From: Bacteroidales bacterium
Lineage (GTDB): Bacteria > Bacteroidota > Bacteroidia > Bacteroidales > Tenuifilaceae
NCBI GenBank assembly: GCA_013376985.1
Contig: JACABB010000015.1
Span: forward strand, 1 to 33,892
Length of the DNA stretch: 33,892 nucleotides
Direction of reading: 5' to 3'
The notes below the pieces were generated by a model. That model had not been told where the DNA came from. It did no database searches and saw nothing but the letters and a program-made list of their open reading frames with translations. A program made the position numbers and the translations under genes. Shown one piece after another: positions 18,849-27,146 of this stretch (positions are counted from its first letter, which is position 1; each line of letters opens with the position of its first letter).

Positions 18849-21800
18849 TTATTTATTTTTACCTACTATAAATTCAATAGCAATTACCGATTGATTATAT
18901 AAATCAAGGGTTTCAAGATAGTTGTTCTTAATCAGCAAGGCTTGTGAAAGACTCTGGATATATGCAAGATAATCCATTGCACCAGCACGATAGCTCTTTG
19001 TCGATTGGTTGATAATCATATCTGCTTGTGGTAATGCTAGTTTCTCGTAGTAATCAATATTATTCTTGTACTTGCTATATTCCTGTAATAATGACTCAAA
19101 TTCACCTGAGAGGGCAGTTTTAAAATATTCAGCATTAGCCTTTGCAATGCTATGATTAATCTTAGCAGCTTTAATTTTTGCTGCTTGTGGATAGAACCAA
19201 AGCGGGATGGAAATTCCAGCCTGAATACCCGTGAACCTATCAGATGATGTGTAACTATGAGTTACACCATTTATGTCTTGATCACCAATAATTGACTGGC
19301 TAAAGTAGCCAATCTTAAAATCGGGAAGTATTTTAGATTTCTCTACCTTTGATTCGAGTCGAGCCACTTCTACCTTTTGCTCATAGCTGGCCAGTGCAGG
19401 ATTTGACACTACAGAAATGCTATCCGCATTTATATTAATGCTAAGTTTTGTCAAAACCGTATCGGTTATTGAAATAGCCTGCTTAGTGTTTAAGAGAGTT
19501 TGAAGTCGCTTTTTGTAAATCTCAACATCAGCCTTTGTTTGCATTAAAAGGTTGCGAACTTCAAGACTTTGAGATTCGGCGCTAATCTTCTCAAGCATAT
19601 TGGTTTCGCCTGTTTGCGCTCTTCTATTTGCAGCGTTGGTGAACCCAGTATAAAGGCTATCCTGATACCTCAACAATCTTAACTTAGAGTAGTAGTAGGC
19701 CAACTTCCACCAAGTTGTTTTCACACCGTTCACTATCTCGTTTTTAGTGATAGAAAATTCTATTTCACTACTTTTAATATTTGCTTTTGCCAACTTATGC
19801 TGACCTGCATAAACAGTAGGAAAAGCAAATGATTGTGAGATAGTTATCCCGTTATCCTTATTTGCAGAATTAAACTGACCATACTCCAAATCGATATCGG
19901 TTTTGCCAATATCCCACGACGTACCTTTAAGCACACGCTGCAATTCCACCTGATACCCTGCTGATCGAATGTTCAAATTACTATCAACAGCGATTGAAAT
20001 AGCCTGTTGTAGATTCAAAACCTTTGGAGATACTTTCTGAGCATTCGCATTTTGGGTGAATAAAAGGTTAATTGATATGATACCTAAAATCAGCATAATT
20101 GGATTTGCCTTGTTAATTTTTCTTCGATTCTTCCTTTGCGAAAAAATTATATATAGAACTGGCAAAACGATTAAAGTTAAGAGTGTTGCAGATATTAATC
20201 CACCAATTACAACTGTTGCCAAAGGTTTTTGTACCTCTGCTCCTGCTGAAGTAGATAATGCCATAGGCAAGAATCCGATTGATGCCACCGCAGCAGTCAT
20301 CACAACAGGACGTAGCCTAGTTTTTAAACCTTTAAGTACCCTTTCGTAGATATCGACAATTCCTTCATCCTTCTCAAGTCGATTAAACTCGGCTATCAAC
20401 ACAATGCCATTCAATACAGAGACACCGAATAGCGCAATAAAACCAACCCCTGCGGAGATACTAAAATTCATATCTCTTAACCATAGTGCTAACACACCAC
20501 CTATTGCAGATAGCGGGACCGCTGAGTAGATGAGCAGTGTTTGCTTAAATGAATGGAAGGTGAAGAAAAGCAATACGAATATTAACAACAAAGCAACTGG
20601 AACAGCCACTGCTAAACGATTCTTCGCAGCTACAAGATTCTCGAACTGACCACCATACGTTACAAAGTATCCCGGAGGTAGTTTGATGCTCTTCTCAATT
20701 TTTGTACGAACCTCTTTGATAATACTCTCAACATCACGACCCCGAACATTAAAACCTATGGTAATTCTACGCTTAGTATTCTCGCGCGATATTTGTGCTG
20801 GCCCAGCCTTTATCTGAACATCCGCAAGTTGATCGAGGCTGATTTGACCCCCTGAAGGCAAAGAGACATAAAGGTTTTTGACATTTTCTAAATCCTGCCT
20901 AAACTCTTTTTCGAAACGAACAACCAAATCGAATCGTTTCTCCTCCTCAAATATTACACCTGCTGAACTACCTGCAAATGCAGTTCTAACAAGTTGATTA
21001 ATATCGGAAATATTAAGCCCGTATTGCGCTATTTTATCACGATTATATTCAATCTGAATCTGTGGTAAACCAGTAACCTTTTCAACATTAATATCTTGTA
21101 CACCTTGTATCGGTTGAATCAAACGCTCAACCTTTGATGCGTTAAGAGCAAGGGTTTCGAGATTATCACCAAATATTTTAATAGCAACATCTTGTCTAGA
21201 GCCAGTCATCAACTCGTTGAAACGCATCTGAATGGGTTGTTGGAATTCAAATTTAACGCCTGGAAGAACCGATAAGGCTTTCTCCATCTTCTCAATTAAT
21301 TCCTCACGGGTTTCGGCAGATGTCCACTCTTTTTCATCTTTTAGTGTGATAATATAATCTCCTGTTTCCATGGGTGTTGGGTCAGTTGGAATCTCGGCTG
21401 AACCAATTTTACAAACTGCTTGTTTAACCTCAGGAAAATTGGAAAGTAGAATCTTATTTGCCTTTTCAACTGTTTCCACCGTATTTGTAAGAGAACTACC
21501 TTGAAGAGTCATAATCCCTGCAGCAAGATCTCCCTCGTTAAGTTGTGGGAGAAATTCTCCACCTAATCGGTTAAAAAGCCACATACTACCGATAAACATT
21601 ACTACCGAGATGATCACTACCCATTTCTTACTTCTAAATGCAAGATTAATTATTGGAGTAAAACCTCGATGGATAAAATCCATGATTTTATCTGAGATGC
21701 TGGGTTTATGCTCAACGTTTTTGCTTAGAAACATTGCAGATGCAACGGGTACATAAGTTAACGATAGGATTAACGCGCCAAATATGGCAAAACTTACTAC

Positions 21801-23249
21801 CTCAGCCATTGGTCTAAACATCTTACCCTCAATACCAACCAATGCAAGAATAGGTAGGTATACAATTAGTATGATAATTTGACCAAAGGTTGCAGAGCTC
21901 ATCATTCGTTTAGATGATGATAATACTTCATCATCGATTTGCTGCTGGGTTAATCGAATAACGCCTTGATGATGGGTTTTACTCATATAAATTCGATGTA
22001 CAACGCTCTCAACGATTATTACTGCTCCATCAACAATCAACCCAAAATCAATAGCCCCTAAACTCATTAGGTTTCCAGAAACACCAAAGAGGTTCATCAA
22101 TGATATTGCGAATAGCATAGAAAGGGGAATAACAGAGGCCACAATAAGCCCTGCTCTAAGGTTTCCTAAAAGGAGAACTAGTACAAATATTACGATAAGT
22201 CCCCCTTCGATAAGGTTTTTCGAAACGGTGCCAATGGAACGACTAACCAAATTGGTTCTATCCAAGTAGGGTTGAATTGTCACCCCTTCAGGTAAACTCC
22301 TTTCAATTATAGTGATGCGATTTTTAACATCCTCAATAACCTGATGGGCATTTGCGCCTTTTAGCATCATCACAACACCACCAACTGCCTCTCCTGATGT
22401 ATCGGCAACAAATGCGCCATAGCGTGGGGCATTCCCATACTGAACGGTTGCTACATCGCGAATAAGAACGGGGATTCCATGCTCTTTGTTTTTAACAACA
22501 ATCCGCTGAATATCCTCCAACGAGGTTGCTAAACCAATTCCTCTGATAAAGTAGGCGTTGGGTTTTTTATCAATATAAGCACCACCAGTATTTTCGTTGT
22601 TCTTTGATAACGCATCTAAAATATCGGTTAGTGTAAGGTTCATGCTACGAAGTTTCTCTGGATTGATAGCAACCTCGTACTGCTTCAGGAATCCACCATA
22701 ACTGTTAACATCAGCTACACCGGGCGTTCCAAGCATCTCTCGACGAACAATCCAATCCTGAACAGTTCTTAAATCCATTGCTGTATACTTATTCTCGTAA
22801 CCCGGCTGACGATGCAAGGTGTACTGGAATATCTCCCCCAAACCTGTAGAAACAGGAGCCATTTCGGGCTTTGTCATGCCATTGGGGATTTGCTCCTCGG
22901 CCTCCTTTAATCGTTCACCTACAAGCATGCGAGCTTTATAGATATCAACGTGATCTTCGAAAACAATGGTAACCACGGAGAGACCCAATCGTGAAATGGA
23001 GCGCAATTCCACCACATCGGGAATATTAGCCATAGAAACCTCGATGGGAGTTGTTATAAACCGTTCTACTTCCTGAACGGCTAAGGTTGGAGCAACCGAA
23101 ATCACCTGTACCTGATTATTGGTGATATCGGGAACTGCATCAATTGGAAGTCGAACTAACGAAAAAATCCCCCATACTATCAGTGCAAGGGTGAATAATC
23201 CGATAATTGCCTTATTCTTAAGTGAAAAATTAATTATTCTTTCAATCAT
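18849..23249 (-). CDS. CzcA-type heavy-metal RND pump fused to TolC-like outer-membrane factor
   Basis: At 1466 residues this is an RND proton/metal antiporter (about 1-1045) plus an outer-membrane-factor domain (about 1070-1466). The RND part has 12 predicted helices; the proton-relay helix reads DFGLIVDGAVIIVES, the pattern of Co/Zn/Cd pumps (HME1-3) rather than of Cu/Ag CusA. The junction contains a hydrophobic segment ending in NANA-Q, like a signal peptide with cleavage site, near residue 1068; it would bring the TolC-like helices (LNLQQAISIAVDSNLNIRSAG and on) into the periplasm. This fused form is known from Bacteroidota. Adaptor, CDF and a Cys/His peptide flank it, forming a full efflux operon. 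Confidence 0.95.
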   Translation of the reverse strand: MIERIINFSLKNKAIIGLFTLALIVWGIFSLVRLPIDAVPDITNNQVQVISVAPTLAVQEVERFITTPIEVSMANIPDVVELRSISRLGLSVVTIVFEDHVDIYKARMLVGERLKEAEEQIPNGMTKPEMAPVSTGLGEIFQYTLHRQPGYENKYTAMDLRTVQDWIVRREMLGTPGVADVNSYGGFLKQYEVAINPEKLRSMNLTLTDILDALSKNNENTGGAYIDKKPNAYFIRGIGLATSLEDIQRIVVKNKEHGIPVLIRDVATVQYGNAPRYGAFVADTSGEAVGGVVMMLKGANAHQVIEDVKNRITIIERSLPEGVTIQPYLDRTNLVSRSIGTVSKNLIEGGLIVIFVLVLLLGNLRAGLIVASVIPLSMLFAISLMNLFGVSGNLMSLGAIDFGLIVDGAVIIVESVVHRIYMSKTHHQGVIRLTQQQIDDEVLSSSKRMMSSATFGQIIILIVYLPILALVGIEGKMFRPMAEVVSFAIFGALILSLTYVPVASAMFLSKNVEHKPSISDKIMDFIHRGFTPIINLAFRSKKWVVIISVVMFIGSMWLFNRLGGEFLPQLNEGDLAAGIMTLQGSSLTNTVETVEKANKILLSNFPEVKQAVCKIGSAEIPTDPTPMETGDYIITLKDEKEWTSAETREELIEKMEKALSVLPGVKFEFQQPIQMRFNELMTGSRQDVAIKIFGDNLETLALNASKVERLIQPIQGVQDINVEKVTGLPQIQIEYNRDKIAQYGLNISDINQLVRTAFAGSSAGVIFEEEKRFDLVVRFEKEFRQDLENVKNLYVSLPSGGQISLDQLADVQIKAGPAQISRENTKRRITIGFNVRGRDVESIIKEVRTKIEKSIKLPPGYFVTYGGQFENLVAAKNRLAVAVPVALLLIFVLLFFTFHSFKQTLLIYSAVPLSAIGGVLALWLRDMNFSISAGVGFIALFGVSVLNGIVLIAEFNRLEKDEGIVDIYERVLKGLKTRLRPVVMTAAVASIGFLPMALSTSAGAEVQKPLATVVIGGLISATLLTLIVLPVLYIIFSQRKNRRKINKANPIMLILGIISINLLFTQNANAQKVSPKVLNLQQAISIAVDSNLNIRSAGYQVELQRVLKGTSWDIGKTDIDLEYGQFNSANKDNGITISQSFAFPTVYAGQHKLAKANIKSSEIEFSITKNEIVNGVKTTWWKLAYYYSKLRLLRYQDSLYTGFTNAANRRAQTGETNMLEKISAESQSLEVRNLLMQTKADVEIYKKRLQTLLNTKQAISITDTVLTKLSININADSISVVSNPALASYEQKVEVARLESKVEKSKILPDFKIGYFSQSIIGDQDINGVTHSYTSSDRFTGIQAGISIPLWFYPQAAKIKAAKINHSIAKANAEYFKTALSGEFESLLQEYSKYKNNIDYYEKLALPQADMIINQSTKSYRAGAMDYLAYIQSLSQALLIKNNYLETLDLYNQSVIAIEFIVGKNK

Positions 23250-23272
23250 CTTTTTAAAATTAGGGGATTAGG

Positions 23273-23329
23273 TATTAGGCTATAAGGCTGTTGGGTGGCT
23301 CAAATTGTTCTCACACTAATAGCCTAATA
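23273..23329. repeat. Inverted repeat of TATTAGGCTAT words
   Basis: TATTAGGCTATAAG (23273-23286) and CTAATAGCCTAATA (23316-23329) are inverted copies with one mismatch in 14. It lies between the DUF6660-like gene and the pump gene. It could form a weak attenuating hairpin in the operon mRNA, but the 29-base spacer and lack of a T-run argue against a terminator. Confidence 0.5.
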
Positions 23330-23406
23330 GTCTAAAAGCCCATGGAAATAGTAAAGTAAGGTCAACAATTATCCTTTTGAGAGGTATTGACTGAAAAAAT
23401 GTAATA

Positions 23407-23718
23407 CTACAGCTTTGGCGGTTGCCAGAAGGATTGAAAGAAATTTGAGAATAATTCTTTTTGTATCGGGTTTATTATAGCCTGAAGCATCATATATGGA
23501 ACGCTATCAAAATAGACTAGAGAGATTACTACAACTACACCGCAGCATGAGCAAACGCAGAATGGAGTACATGCATCGTGGTCGCTATGATTGCAAGGAG
23601 TTCCTTGAGGAGTAGAATGTTCAATAACCGACTTACTTGTGTGAACGATTTCATCCACACAAGGTACGGAAACCAAGTATAAGATAAATACACTGAATAT
23701 GATAGCAAAAAACTTCAT
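23407..23718 (-). CDS. Small Cys/His-rich membrane or exported protein, DUF6660-like
   Basis: A 103-residue protein with an N-terminal hydrophobic signal (MKFFAIIFSVFILYLVSV), then a likely metal-binding segment with clustered ligands: HSDHDACTPFCVCSCCG (about residues 44-60). A second hydrophobic stretch follows (VVVVISLVYF). The end, SFWQPPKL, matches my memory of the DUF6660 family found next to heavy-metal efflux genes in Bacteroidota. It is the first gene of the efflux operon, 157 bases before the pump gene. A role as periplasmic metal binder or sensor is inferred from the ligands and neighbours. Confidence 0.8.
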   Translation of the reverse strand: MKFFAIIFSVFILYLVSVPCVDEIVHTSKSVIEHSTPQGTPCNHSDHDACTPFCVCSCCGVVVVISLVYFDSVPYMMLQAIINPIQKELFSNFFQSFWQPPKL

Positions 23719-23724
23719 TGCTCA

Positions 23725-23732
23725 CAAAAGTA
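23725..23732 (-). promoter_or_regulatory. Possible -7 element of the efflux operon
   Basis: The minus strand reads TACTTTTG, an exact TAnnTTTG match, only six bases before the ATG at 23718. If real, the mRNA would be nearly leaderless; a more upstream promoter is also possible. Confidence 0.35.
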
Positions 23733-23827
23733 ATCGTTTTTGATCAACTTTTCTAATGGGTTATGATTTAACTAGAAATCTAATTTCTAACATTCAAACA
23801 TAAACCCTATTTATCTGTTTTGCTTAA

Positions 23828-23846
23828 ATGTGAAATTATTTCACAT
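23828..23846. promoter_or_regulatory. Perfect palindrome in the divergent metal-gene region
   Basis: Nine-base arms ATGTGAAAT and ATTTCACAT around a single T. It lies between the divergent starts at 23718 and 23930. It resembles a CRP/FNR half-site pair but with a 7-base rather than 6-base spacing, so a metal-responsive repressor or activator is equally possible. Confidence 0.55.
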
Positions 23847-23864
23847 ATTTGTTAGATGTACTGG

Positions 23865-23897
23865 AGAAAAATGGTTTAAACCATTTTTCTTATTTTG
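23865..23897 (+). promoter_or_regulatory. 26-bp palindrome abutting a -7-like element
   Basis: Positions 23865-23890 are a perfect palindrome with half-site AGAAAAATGGTTT. Its last base starts TTATTTTG (23890-23897), seven of eight matches to TAnnTTTG. The palindrome would fill the spacer between -33 and -7, the usual place for a repressor or a MerR-type activator. The CDF-like gene starts 33 bases downstream. Confidence 0.6.
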
Positions 23898-23929
23898 CAA
23901 CTAAATTTTGACTTCTGAAATCTTGTAAA

Positions 23930-24568
23930 ATGGACAACAAAAAACTTCTTCGAATCGCATTAATTTTAGCCATAATAACAATCGTTTACAACATTGCAGA
24001 GGGGCTATTCTCTGTCTTCTTTGGTGTTAGTGATGATACCCTTGCACTACTGGGTTTTGGTGTGGACAGTTTTGTTGAGGTGATATCGGGTATTGGTGTT
24101 CTCCATATGGTAATCCGTATGCAACATTCCAAAGCAGTTACTCACGACAAATTTGAACGACAAGCACTTAAAATCACTGGAACGGCCTTTTACCTCTTAA
24201 CAATTGGGTTAATTATAGGCTCATTGATTAATGTTTTCGAAGGAATAAAGCCAGAAACCACTATTGTTGGTATTATTATATCATCCATCTCAATAGTCAC
24301 CATGTACTTCTTGATGAAAGCAAAACTTAGAATTGGCCGCAAGTTGAACTCCAATGCCATTATTGCCGATGCAAATTGCACGAAAACATGTTTCTACCTA
24401 TCATTCATTCTACTAGGTTCAAGTTTACTTTTTGAACTTTTTGGAATCCGCTGGTTCGATATTATCGGCTCTCTTGGTATTGCTTGGTTTGCATTTGCTG
24501 AAGGACGTGAAGCGTTCGAAAAATCTAAGGCAGAGAAGATGGGATGTTCTTGTGGATGCCATGATTAG
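23930..24568 (+). CDS. CDF-like cation transporter without cytoplasmic domain, Cys-tailed
   Basis: A 212-residue membrane protein with about six hydrophobic helices resembling the transmembrane half of cation diffusion facilitators. Candidate metal ligands are Asp and Glu in GFGVDSFVEV (helix 2) and Asp and Cys in IIADANCTKTC (helix 5), so the site differs from the His/Asp site of the other CDF gene. The large cytoplasmic domain is missing; instead the protein ends in GCSCGCHD, a likely metal-binding tail. It diverges from the efflux operon and is preceded by two palindromes. A small winged-helix gene follows after 125 bp. Substrate unknown; a thiophilic metal is plausible. Confidence 0.87.
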   Translation: MDNKKLLRIALILAIITIVYNIAEGLFSVFFGVSDDTLALLGFGVDSFVEVISGIGVLHMVIRMQHSKAVTHDKFERQALKITGTAFYLLTIGLIIGSLINVFEGIKPETTIVGIIISSISIVTMYFLMKAKLRIGRKLNSNAIIADANCTKTCFYLSFILLGSSLLFELFGIRWFDIIGSLGIAWFAFAEGREAFEKSKAEKMGCSCGCHD

Positions 24569-24668
24569 CGACAAGTAATAAGTGACAAGTTTAATTAATT
24601 TCGTATGATTCGTTCTAAAGGATTACTTTTTGCTTGCCACTTGACATTTTTTCTTATAACTTGTACGC
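24568..24668. repeat. Imperfect inverted repeat of ACAAGT words
   Basis: ACAAGTAATAAGTGACAAGT (24571-24590) resembles the reverse complement of the stretch 24639-24668, which contains ACTTGACA and TTATAACTTGT. The element fills most of the gap between the CDF-like gene and the winged-helix gene. A TACTTTTTG (24624-24632) inside it is one spacer base away from a -7 consensus and could serve the small gene. Confidence 0.45.
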
Positions 24669-24693
24669 TTATTAACCTTTTAATTTTTAAACT

Positions 24694-24873
24694 ATGGAAA
24701 TTAACGATAAAGTACTTAAAACCTTAAAAGATGCTGGTAAAGCTATGAAGGCTGGCGAAATTGCCGAAGCTTCAGGAATTGAAAAAAAGGACGTTGAAAA
24801 AGCAATTAAAAAATTAGTTGCTGATAATAAACTCCACTCACCTGTACGTTGTTTCTATGATATTAAGAAGTAA
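24694..24873 (+). CDS. Small winged-helix DNA-binding protein, 59 aa
   Basis: The open frame from ATG 24694 to TAA 24873 encodes 59 residues. The pattern is a compact winged helix: VLKTLKDAGKAMKAGEIAEA (helices 1 and 2), SGIEKKDVEKAIKKLVADN (recognition helix) and a short wing, LHSPVRCFYDIKK. It resembles stand-alone MarR/DprA-type wHTH modules. One cysteine (in VRCFYD) could sense metal or redox, but a single residue is weak evidence. It lies after the CDF-like gene and is followed by a strong terminator. It could regulate the metal genes; nothing proves this. Confidence 0.82.
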   Translation: MEINDKVLKTLKDAGKAMKAGEIAEASGIEKKDVEKAIKKLVADNKLHSPVRCFYDIKK

Positions 24874-24932
24874 GTGACTAGGCTATTGTAAAAGTTTACT
24901 AGGTCTGAAGAAGACCATATTTTATCTCTATA

Positions 24933-24970
24933 AAAAGAGGGCATCTCAGAATTCTAAGATGCCCTCTTTT
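24933..24970. terminator. Strong bidirectional terminator
   Basis: Perfect 14-bp arms AAAAGAGGGCATCT (24933-24946) and AGATGCCCTCTTTT (24957-24970), with an inner AGAATTCT dyad. It separates the winged-helix gene from the convergent gene ending at 25000. Confidence 0.92.
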
Positions 24971-24999
24971 ATTTTGATTCCTATCTATATCAATAGCCA

Positions 25000-27042
25000 T
25001 TAAAACTCTGGCCCACCAGCATATTCAAATCCCAAGGCATGGGCAATTTCTTGGTATTCGGGCTTTTTAAGTTCTTCTTGGAATTTATTATACGTTTCTG
25101 AAAAATTACCAGTCCCTGAACCATTAATGAATATAAACCCATCTTTTTCCTCAACCTCCATGCCTCTTGAAATGAGATCTTTCATAATCTTGGTTCTTAC
25201 ACTTTTGAAATTGACGATCAACGACTTCCAAATTTCATCAGTTTTCTTTAGGGAGTAAAGCAAATCGCTATTACCCATAAATCCTTGATAAATCTGTGGA
25301 TAATTATTCTTTGCATACATCATATAAACAATGATATAACTCTTAAATTCAAGGTATGCATAGTAGGTACCATAATAGTCCGAGAAAAACTCAGACCAAC
25401 CAGAAGCATCGTTCCTCTTCTCCTTATAATAATTGTACAAATCAAAGCTAGTTCTTGTTCCATTATAGTATGCGTTCCATTCATCTAACAAACCATACAC
25501 ACCGCTCTGCTGTGACCCCATAATGGGCTCTGATGGATATACATAGGTCTGATAACGTGATGTTACAAGGTTTGATGGGTATACGGAGTTAATTTCCTTA
25601 GTTACAAACACATCTGTATGACGGACAAGTCTTGCCTCTTTATTCCCAAGATAGAAAGATGAATAGCCCCCGTCCTCAACTGGTTTATTGGCTTCCTTTA
25701 GAAGTTTAAGGTAAACTCTTCCTGTAAATCCATGATCCATTTCGTGTACAACAGTATTCAATGATTTTACGATATCCTCCTCAGATTGTCCATCAATCCA
25801 TTTTGTAAAATCATCATCACCTGATTGGGATTGTCCTCCGTACTCAGTAGGCGATTTATAATATTCATCCAGAATAAAATACCCATCGGGAGAATAGGTA
25901 CTCAGAAGCTGCCATGTAAGCATTTGAACAGGTGTTCCGGTAAGATGATTATTAGTAACCGCTTCATTATTTATTACATTCTCTGTTTCCTGCTGTGGCT
26001 GATTATATCCATGAGTTACTTGAGTGGATTGGTTTGAGGTAGTAGATCCATTCTGCTTGAGGTATTCTTCAACCTCATAATCGCTAGTTTGGATAGCAAC
26101 GAATTTTCCGTTTTTATCAACCAGAAAAAGTGAAGGGTATGCTTTGACCTGATATAATTTACAAACCTTCTCGTTCTGATCCATCACATTGCTCCATTTC
26201 ATGTCCTTGGCTAATACCGTACTTTTCCACTTACTAGCATTCACATCGTTGGCAATGCTGATAATTTCAAATTTTGAACCACCATACTTACCATACAACT
26301 CTTTTAATTTAGGGATTGATTGAATGCAAGGGCCACACCAAGTACCCCAAAAATCTAACAGTAGAATTTTTCCTTTAAATGATGAAAGGTTTAACGATTT
26401 TCCATTGATATCATTTAACGTAAAATCGGGAGCAAATGATCCAACTTCTATGCTGCTTTTATGATTGTCATTAGGTTGGGCAACGTCCTCATTCCCTTCA
26501 TCAACGGTAACTTGATTATTATCATCAGTTTTAATTACATCATTATTTTGTTCATTGGAAACAGTATTTTCGTACGCAGATCCTGATCCAAATGAAATTC
26601 CCTTTATTATGGATTCTACATTAATCCGCTGATCCTCTGAAAATAATATTTCACAGGTAAAATGCTTTTTAAAGTCTTTTGAAGCCATAAGGCATAAAAT
26701 CATGTTACGATCGCCTCTTTGCCCATCGAGTCTTGCAACAGCCATAGTTTTAACGTCCCAAATTTCACGTGCTTTCCCAGATGTTTTGTAACCAAATGCA
26801 GAGGCGTAGGTGTCCAATGAAGGTGCTAAGCCGCTAATTCCCTCCATGCCTCCAAGGGTTGCAAAATCGATTGATATTCCATTGCCCTCAAGATGAAATC
26901 CGTTTGAGCCGTTGCTACTACGAAGCTCAATATTCGATTTTACAAAAATATCGTGATTCATCCATTGGTAGGTGAACTGGGCTGTGGCTTGTGAGATGAA
27001 AAAAACGGATGAGATAAGAGAAGTCAAAATCAACCTGATCAT
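25000..27042 (-). CDS. Secreted thioredoxin-fold / HExxH metallopeptidase-like fusion
   Basis: The frame is open from a TTG at 27081, but the ATG at 27042 gives a clean 22-residue signal peptide (MIRLILTSLISS to ATAQ), so I start there: 680 residues. Three parts follow. Residues 23-155 are an N-domain I cannot name. After an acidic, Asn-rich linker, 198-330 form a TlpA/ResA-type thioredoxin domain with WCGPC at 235-239 and a later KAYPSLFLVD cis-proline loop. After a Gln/Asn linker, about 370-680 form a third domain with TVVHEMDHGF: the HExxH zinc motif is His433-His437, and Glu521 in LLDEWNAYYNG could be the third ligand. Together this suggests an envelope redox protein coupled to a protease-like domain. 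Substrate unknown. Confidence 0.85.
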   Translation of the reverse strand: MIRLILTSLISSVFFISQATAQFTYQWMNHDIFVKSNIELRSSNGSNGFHLEGNGISIDFATLGGMEGISGLAPSLDTYASAFGYKTSGKAREIWDVKTMAVARLDGQRGDRNMILCLMASKDFKKHFTCEILFSEDQRINVESIIKGISFGSGSAYENTVSNEQNNDVIKTDDNNQVTVDEGNEDVAQPNDNHKSSIEVGSFAPDFTLNDINGKSLNLSSFKGKILLLDFWGTWCGPCIQSIPKLKELYGKYGGSKFEIISIANDVNASKWKSTVLAKDMKWSNVMDQNEKVCKLYQVKAYPSLFLVDKNGKFVAIQTSDYEVEEYLKQNGSTTSNQSTQVTHGYNQPQQETENVINNEAVTNNHLTGTPVQMLTWQLLSTYSPDGYFILDEYYKSPTEYGGQSQSGDDDFTKWIDGQSEEDIVKSLNTVVHEMDHGFTGRVYLKLLKEANKPVEDGGYSSFYLGNKEARLVRHTDVFVTKEINSVYPSNLVTSRYQTYVYPSEPIMGSQQSGVYGLLDEWNAYYNGTRTSFDLYNYYKEKRNDASGWSEFFSDYYGTYYAYLEFKSYIIVYMMYAKNNYPQIYQGFMGNSDLLYSLKKTDEIWKSLIVNFKSVRTKIMKDLISRGMEVEEKDGFIFINGSGTGNFSETYNKFQEELKKPEYQEIAHALGFEYAGGPEF

Positions 27043-27078
27043 AAATTCTATTTTTTGAGTATCAATTTTAATACTACT

Positions 27079-27105
27079 CAAAAATAAGCGTTATTTCGAA
27101 ATAAC
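27079..27105 (-). promoter_or_regulatory. -7 element with adjacent 16-bp palindrome
   Basis: The minus strand reads TATTTTTG (27086-27079), an exact TAnnTTTG match, 37 bases before the ATG at 27042. Just upstream, GTTATTTCGAAATAAC (27090-27105) is a perfect palindrome placed in the promoter spacer, a likely operator. The promoter position also supports the internal ATG, since the TTG at 27081-27079 overlaps the -7 element itself. Confidence 0.55.
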
Positions 27106-27146
27106 ATAAAAACTAAAAGAAAATAAAATGAATCTAACCGAATCGC

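Noticed and set aside
18849-23249. Copper/silver-specific CusA pump
   Set aside because: The proton-relay helix reads DFG-DGA-VE, the pattern of Co/Zn/Cd pumps, not the CusA pattern.
23828-23846. Canonical CRP binding site
   Set aside because: The half-sites fit TGTGA/TCACA but the spacing is seven, not six, and no CRP gene is nearby.
24641-24656. Sigma-70 promoter TTGACA/TATAAC
   Set aside because: The two boxes are only about eight bases apart, and Bacteroidota use a different consensus.
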